Below, in pieces: positions 5,941 to 9,493 of a stretch of DNA of 9,493 bases. The translations under genes were made by a program, and so were the position numbers. Under the pieces are notes generated by a model. The model did not search any database and was not told the DNA's origin. It saw nothing but the letters and a program-made list of their open reading frames with translations. The stretch comes from an uncultured Sphingobacteriales bacterium (GTDB lineage Bacteria > Bacteroidota > Bacteroidia > Chitinophagales > Chitinophagaceae), in NCBI GenBank assembly GCA_946887085.1, contig CAMPKG010000115.1, positions 1 through 9,493 on the forward strand, read 5' to 3'. How positions within the stretch are numbered: the first letter of the stretch is position 1; each line of letters begins with the position of its first letter.

Positions 5941-7116
5941 ATGATGAACATCCGACAGTTATTTCAGCAGCACGTAGCACAAACCTCACCCGAGCCTGCA
6001 GGCCTGAACATCGTTTATGCATCAGGCAACTACCTGCATGATGCTGACGGGAAAAAATATCTCGATCTTATCGGAGGTATCAGCGTATGCAATGTCGGCC
6101 ACCGCCACCCCGATGTGGTCGCGGCCATCAAAAACCAGGTAGACCATTATATGCACGTAATGGTCTACGGCGAGCTGGTGCAGACACCACAGGTAGCGTA
6201 CGCGGAACTGCTGACCAAAAATCTGCCTCCATCGCTCGACTGTGTATATTTTACCAACTCCGGCGCCGAGGCCGTGGAAGGTGCATTGAAACTCGCAAAA
6301 CGCGCAACAGGCAAAACGGAAATAATTGCCTGCAACAATAGCTACCACGGGTCCACTACCGGGGCGCTCAGCCTCATCGGCGATGAATACTGGCGCAATG
6401 CGTTTCGCCCGTTGATGCCGGGCGTGTGGCATTACGACTATAACGGTGATGAGCTGATAAACGCAATAAACGAACACACTGCCTGCGTAGTGATAGAAAC
6501 GGTGCAGGCAGAGGCGGGAGTAATTGAGCCTAAAATCGAGTGGCTGCAACAGTTGCGTAAAAAATGCTCGGATACCGGTACACTACTTATATTCGACGAG
6601 ATACAATGCGGCTTCGGACGCACCGGTAAGCTATGGGGTTTTGAGTACTACGGCGTATCGCCCGATGTATTGCTACTGGGAAAGGCTTTGGGTGGCGGCA
6701 TGCCTTTAGGCGCCTTCATCTCTTCGTACGAACTTATGCAAACGCTGACAAAGAACCCCGTGCTTGGCCATATCACCACGTTCGGCGGACACCCAGTGTG
6801 CTGCGCGGCGGGCATGGCTGCTATGCAGGTACTACTGCATGAAAACCTCGCAGAGCAGGTTGCCGGAAAAGAACAGCTGTTTCTCTCGCTACTGAAACAT
6901 CCTGCAATAAAAGCTGTGCGCAGCAAAGGCCTGCTGATGGCAATACAGCTGGAAAGCCCCGACAAAGTGATAACCACGCTAAAAGGCTGCCTCGAAAAAG
7001 AACTGTTCTCGGATTGGTTTTTGTTTGCGTCGCATTGTATACGCATAGCACCGCCCCTGACCATTGCCAACGAGGAAATAGAACACGCGTGCAAAACAAT
7101 TATTAGCTGCCTTTAA
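5941..7116 (+). CDS. Class-III PLP-dependent aminotransferase (acetylornithine/ornithine aminotransferase-like, specificity unresolved)
   Basis: This 391-residue enzyme has the fold-type I class-III motifs: SGAE at 107-110 (PLP phosphate), YHGST at 135-139, FDEIQCGFGRTG at 218-229 with Asp219 for the pyridine nitrogen, LLLGKALGGGMPLG with Lys248 as the Schiff-base lysine, TTFGGHPV at 279-286, and IRIAPPL at 367-373. Length and order fit ArgD-like enzymes. Two features differ from typical acetylornithine aminotransferases: YHGST replaces FHGRT, so the arginine there is missing, and ETVQAEAGV replaces the usual EPVQGEGGV. The amino donor therefore cannot be assigned; another omega-amino acid or diamine is possible. 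Two consecutive ATG codons (5941, 5944) could each be the start. No arginine-biosynthesis genes are adjacent. It is divergent from the TonB-dependent receptor and is probably a single-gene transcript ending at a hairpin. Confidence 0.92.
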   Translation: MMNIRQLFQQHVAQTSPEPAGLNIVYASGNYLHDADGKKYLDLIGGISVCNVGHRHPDVVAAIKNQVDHYMHVMVYGELVQTPQVAYAELLTKNLPPSLDCVYFTNSGAEAVEGALKLAKRATGKTEIIACNNSYHGSTTGALSLIGDEYWRNAFRPLMPGVWHYDYNGDELINAINEHTACVVIETVQAEAGVIEPKIEWLQQLRKKCSDTGTLLIFDEIQCGFGRTGKLWGFEYYGVSPDVLLLGKALGGGMPLGAFISSYELMQTLTKNPVLGHITTFGGHPVCCAAGMAAMQVLLHENLAEQVAGKEQLFLSLLKHPAIKAVRSKGLLMAIQLESPDKVITTLKGCLEKELFSDWFLFASHCIRIAPPLTIANEEIEHACKTIISCL

Positions 7117-7145
7117 AAAAAGGCGACATGAATATGCCGCCTTTA
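7115..7145. terminator. Shared hairpin terminator between convergent genes
   Basis: AAAGGCG (7119-7125) pairs with CGCCTTT (7138-7144); after an A-C mismatch, CAT pairs with ATG around a GAAT loop. Seven A residues at 7115-7121 provide a T-tract for the minus strand, so it mainly serves the lipoprotein gene at 7166-8011. It overlaps the aminotransferase stop codon and has only a short T-run on the plus strand. Confidence 0.8.
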
Positions 7146-7165
7146 TCGTCAACCTCGCTGCATTC

Positions 7166-8011
7166 TTATTTCAGGATGATGTTCTTTGTCTTGCCATTGA
7201 CGGTAAGTGTTGCCTTGTCATCACAAGCGCCGCTGCCAAAATCCAGCACACGTGGACTGCTTGCACCCTGTGGCGTGATCGCGAGTTTTCCTGACATCAC
7301 CCAGTTGCAGCTGGTAGCAACATGCAATGCCTGCGTAATATTTGTCGTATAAACTTTGCCGGTTGCTTTCGTATGAGTGCCACTGCCCGTAATATCGTAT
7401 TCATCATCCGAAAGCTGGGTCGTGTTTTGTCCCGCAGTGAATGTGCGCGTCCTGTTCGACACATGGCTGATCGTGTCTTTGGTTGCATTCAATACGATAT
7501 GGCCGTTCAAGACGATGTTGAAGTACATGTTCCCTGAGCTGTTCAGACCCATATTGGTAATAGAACGGGTACCATAAAACAGGTTGTTGTTCACATGGTA
7601 GTTGTCAAAGGTTATTGTCCGGTTGAAGCTGCTGGTTTTGTAATGTCCTGTTTGGGAAACAATGATCTTACCCCTGCGATAGCGGCCATCCTTGCACAAG
7701 CAGTTGGTGGGCCCGAAATCGATAGTCAGGCTATCCGGCGATCCAATAGTGTCTTTGGTCACCGTGGCGCAGTTGGCCAGAACCTGCGGACCGCCCTTCT
7801 GGCCCAGGGAGCCCATGTCAAAAGCCTCGCCGGCAAAATCGTCCGACTCATCAAAGATGTCATCAGCCTGCGAAATCTCATCCGCATAGCTGGTCTCTTC
7901 TACCATATCGTTAGAGAGATCGCCATTGTCATCAGGACTATTCTTTTTACAACCCGTTACAGCCACCAGCACCATAAGTGCGAGGATGGGCAAAAAATGA
8001 AGTTTCTTCAT
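7166..8011 (-). CDS. Uncharacterised Bacteroidota lipoprotein with duplicated DFGxxxC motif
   Basis: This is a 281-residue protein with a clean lipoprotein signal peptide: MKKLHFLPILALMVLVAVTG followed by Cys21. An acidic, probably disordered linker covers about 25-66 (DDNGDLSND; ADEISQADDIFDESDDF). The folded part has Cys81, Cys104, Cys106, Cys235 and Cys263. Two related blocks appear: LTIDFGPTNC at 95-104 and RVLDFGSGAC at 254-263, each followed by a basic, glycine-containing strand. The middle is rich in Thr, Asn and aromatic residues, suggesting beta-sheet. From memory this matches a pattern common in uncharacterised secreted proteins of Chitinophagaceae-like bacteria (CATVTKDTIG; DFG..C..DG; TFDNY.V), but I cannot name a family or function. 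The ATG at 8011 directly starts the signal peptide. It converges on the aminotransferase gene and is divergent from ugd; no clear promoter was found. Confidence 0.85.
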   Translation of the reverse strand: MKKLHFLPILALMVLVAVTGCKKNSPDDNGDLSNDMVEETSYADEISQADDIFDESDDFAGEAFDMGSLGQKGGPQVLANCATVTKDTIGSPDSLTIDFGPTNCLCKDGRYRRGKIIVSQTGHYKTSSFNRTITFDNYHVNNNLFYGTRSITNMGLNSSGNMYFNIVLNGHIVLNATKDTISHVSNRTRTFTAGQNTTQLSDDEYDITGSGTHTKATGKVYTTNITQALHVATSCNWVMSGKLAITPQGASSPRVLDFGSGACDDKATLTVNGKTKNIILK

Positions 8012-8126
8012 AATGTTGTGTTTGAATACATAGACTTAAAGGGCAGGCCATAGTTTAACAATCCTTAAATTAAATATTTCCCATCTATCATGCCCTATAT
8101 TTAAGGTATATCGCCGAAAAATAGCC

Positions 8127-8134
8127 TACATTTG
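8127..8134 (+). promoter_or_regulatory. -7 promoter element for ugd
   Basis: TACATTTG is an exact TAnnTTTG match, 24 bases before the ATG at 8159. A weak purine-rich site, AAGAAG, precedes the start. No clear -33 TTG is present. Confidence 0.65.
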
Positions 8135-8141
8135 CGCAAAT
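8130..8141. promoter_or_regulatory. 12-base perfect palindrome overlapping the ugd -7 element
   Basis: ATTTGCGCAAAT is a perfect palindrome that covers the second half of the -7 element and the likely transcription start. It could be an operator for a dimeric repressor. At 12 bases, chance occurrence is possible. Confidence 0.3.
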
Positions 8142-8158
8142 TTTATCTAAGAAGCCTT

Positions 8159-9493
8159 ATGCAATTAGCCATCATCGGTACCGGATACGTAGGATTGGTA
8201 ACAGGTACCTGCTTTGCCGAGACCGGCAATAATGTAGTTTGTATCGATATTAACGAGGAAAAAGTGAATATGCTCAAGGCGGGTAAATCGCCTATCTACG
8301 AGCCGGGACTCGATACTTTACTCGAAAGAAACATCAAGGAAAAGCGTATCGAATTCACTACCGATCTGAAGAATGGTATAAAGGATGCAAAAGTCATTTT
8401 CCTTGCACTGCCTACCCCTCCGGGTAAAGACGGTTCTGCGGACCTGCAATTCGTGCTGGATGTAGCCGACCAGTTGAGCACCATCATTACCGAGTATAAA
8501 GTCATCGTTAATAAGAGCACAGTACCTGTGGGCACGGCGGAAAAAGTAAGCGCAGTTTTGTCTCAGAAACTCGACCGCAGCCTGTTCGATGTAGTCTCTA
8601 ACCCCGAATTCCTGCGCGAGGGTGTGGCAGTGGACGATTTCCTGAAACCTGACCGCGTGGTGATAGGTACGTCCTCTGACAGAGCGAAGAAGATCATGGA
8701 CGAGCTGTACCAACCCTTCGTTCGCCAGGGCAACCCGATATTTTTTATGGATGAGCGTTCGTCAGAAATGACAAAGTACGCAGCTAATGCCTACCTGGCC
8801 ATGCGCATCTCCTTCATGAACGAAATGGCGAACCTCTGTGAAAAAGCAGGTGCTAACGTTGATATGGTGCGTGTGGGTATCGGCAGCGACAGCCGCATCG
8901 GCAAACGCTTCCTGTTCCCCGGCGTTGGTTATGGCGGTAGCTGTTTCCCTAAAGATGTGAAAGCATTGGTTCAAACCGCAAGGGAACTCGACTACGACTT
9001 CCAGATCATCAACACGGTAACCAAAGTAAACGAAAAGCAAAAGACCATACTTGGTAAGAAAATACGCGAAAGCTTTGGCAGCGATTTGGGCGGTCGACGC
9101 TTTGCAATATGGGGGTTAGCCTTCAAACCTGAAACAGATGATATCCGCGAAGCCCCGGCCCTGGAACTGATACAGGAACTATTAAGTGCAGGTGCAGATG
9201 TTACTGTCTTCGATCCGGAAGCGATGGAGAATGTGAAGCGTATCTTCGGCGACAAGATAAAATTTGCGAAAGACCAGTACGAAACAATACAAGGTGCTGA
9301 TGCATTGGTGATCGTTACCGAGTGGAGCGAATTCCGGAACCCTAATTTCGAGCGCATCAGCGAATTGCTGAAACGCCCTATGATCTTTGATGGCCGCAAT
9401 GTGTACACACTCGAAAAAATGCAGGAACTGGGCTTCTACTACGAAAGCATGGGCCGCAAGATCGTCAACGAAAAACTCAGGCATGCTATAGAC
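8159..9493 (+). CDS. ugd: UDP-glucose 6-dehydrogenase, nearly complete, stop codon beyond window
   Basis: The frame from ATG at 8159 is open for 445 codons to the right edge, about the full length of the family, so only a few C-terminal residues are missing. It oxidises UDP-glucose to UDP-glucuronate with two NAD+, supplying uronic-acid units for capsule, exopolysaccharide or LPS. Motifs in order: Rossmann GTGYVG at 7-12 with Asp30 for the NAD ribose; YEPGL at 47-51; LPTPPGKDGSADL; NKSTVPVGT; NPEFLREG at 148-155; Lys206 and Asn210 in KYAANAYLAMRISFMNE; GVGYGGSCFPKD with catalytic Cys262 and Asp266; and GLAFKPETDDIREAPA from 319, opening the UDP-binding domain. All catalytic residues are present. 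UDP-mannose and related dehydrogenases share the fold, but this motif set and length fit UDP-glucose best. No polysaccharide genes are visible in the window; they may lie to the right. Confidence 0.95.
   Translation, partial: MQLAIIGTGYVGLVTGTCFAETGNNVVCIDINEEKVNMLKAGKSPIYEPGLDTLLERNIKEKRIEFTTDLKNGIKDAKVIFLALPTPPGKDGSADLQFVLDVADQLSTIITEYKVIVNKSTVPVGTAEKVSAVLSQKLDRSLFDVVSNPEFLREGVAVDDFLKPDRVVIGTSSDRAKKIMDELYQPFVRQGNPIFFMDERSSEMTKYAANAYLAMRISFMNEMANLCEKAGANVDMVRVGIGSDSRIGKRFLFPGVGYGGSCFPKDVKALVQTARELDYDFQIINTVTKVNEKQKTILGKKIRESFGSDLGGRRFAIWGLAFKPETDDIREAPALELIQELLSAGADVTVFDPEAMENVKRIFGDKIKFAKDQYETIQGADALVIVTEWSEFRNPNFERISELLKRPMIFDGRNVYTLEKMQELGFYYESMGRKIVNEKLRHAID

Noticed and set aside
6022..6549. 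Minus-strand ORF of 175 codons
   Set aside because: It is antisense to the aminotransferase, whose motifs are unambiguous; the translation is low in recognisable structure.
7595..8053. Plus-strand ORF of 152 codons
   Set aside because: It is antisense to the lipoprotein gene with a clear signal peptide and lipobox; no promoter or family match.
8012..8104. GGGCA/TGCCC inverted pair and several TTAA tetramers in the gap between the lipoprotein and ugd
   Set aside because: The arms are only five bases and 45 bases apart, and the TTAA copies do not follow the 11-base period seen elsewhere; AT-rich background explains them.

Overview
The window looks like a chromosomal segment of a Bacteroidota bacterium, probably close to the Chitinophagaceae. 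The evidence is a large TonB-dependent receptor with an N-terminal carboxypeptidase-regulatory-like domain, Bacteroidota-style lipoproteins, several good TAnnTTTG (-7) promoter elements, and weak Shine-Dalgarno signals. No tRNA, rRNA, CRISPR array, insertion sequence or phage gene was seen.

Layout, left to right. Positions 1-589 (minus) hold a LUD-domain (LutC/YkgG-like) gene that runs off the left edge. The outermost ~53 bases also read on the plus strand as the C-terminal end of ribosomal protein L11, so the edge may be a chimeric join. Positions 590-745 are a gap with no clear feature. Positions 746-1452 (plus) hold a 61-residue charged protein followed 14 bases later by a macrodomain ADP-ribosyl hydrolase. 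A hairpin then faces the end of a minus-strand block: a secreted beta-helix-like lipoprotein (1511-2800) and, upstream of it, a 944-residue TonB-dependent receptor (2968-5802). Each has its own promoter region, and a strong terminator lies between them. Divergent from the receptor is a class-III PLP aminotransferase (5941-7116). It converges, across a shared hairpin, on a second unrelated lipoprotein (7166-8011, minus). Divergent from that is a nearly complete UDP-glucose 6-dehydrogenase (8159 to the right edge).

How the genes may work together. The receptor and the beta-helix lipoprotein have matching upstream regions. Each carries a ladder of TAAC/TGAC-type half-sites at 11-base intervals (six and seven copies), with the AACATTC core repeated at 22-base spacing. 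In both, the ladder starts the same distance from a -7-like element. Periodic 11-base direct repeats of this kind are typical of PhoB/OmpR-family regulator sites and resemble Pho boxes. The pair is therefore best read as one co-regulated outer-membrane uptake module without a SusD partner, plausibly responding to phosphate; the signal and substrate are inference. The other genes look like ordinary housekeeping or accessory functions: nucleotide-sugar synthesis, PLP metabolism and ADP-ribose removal.
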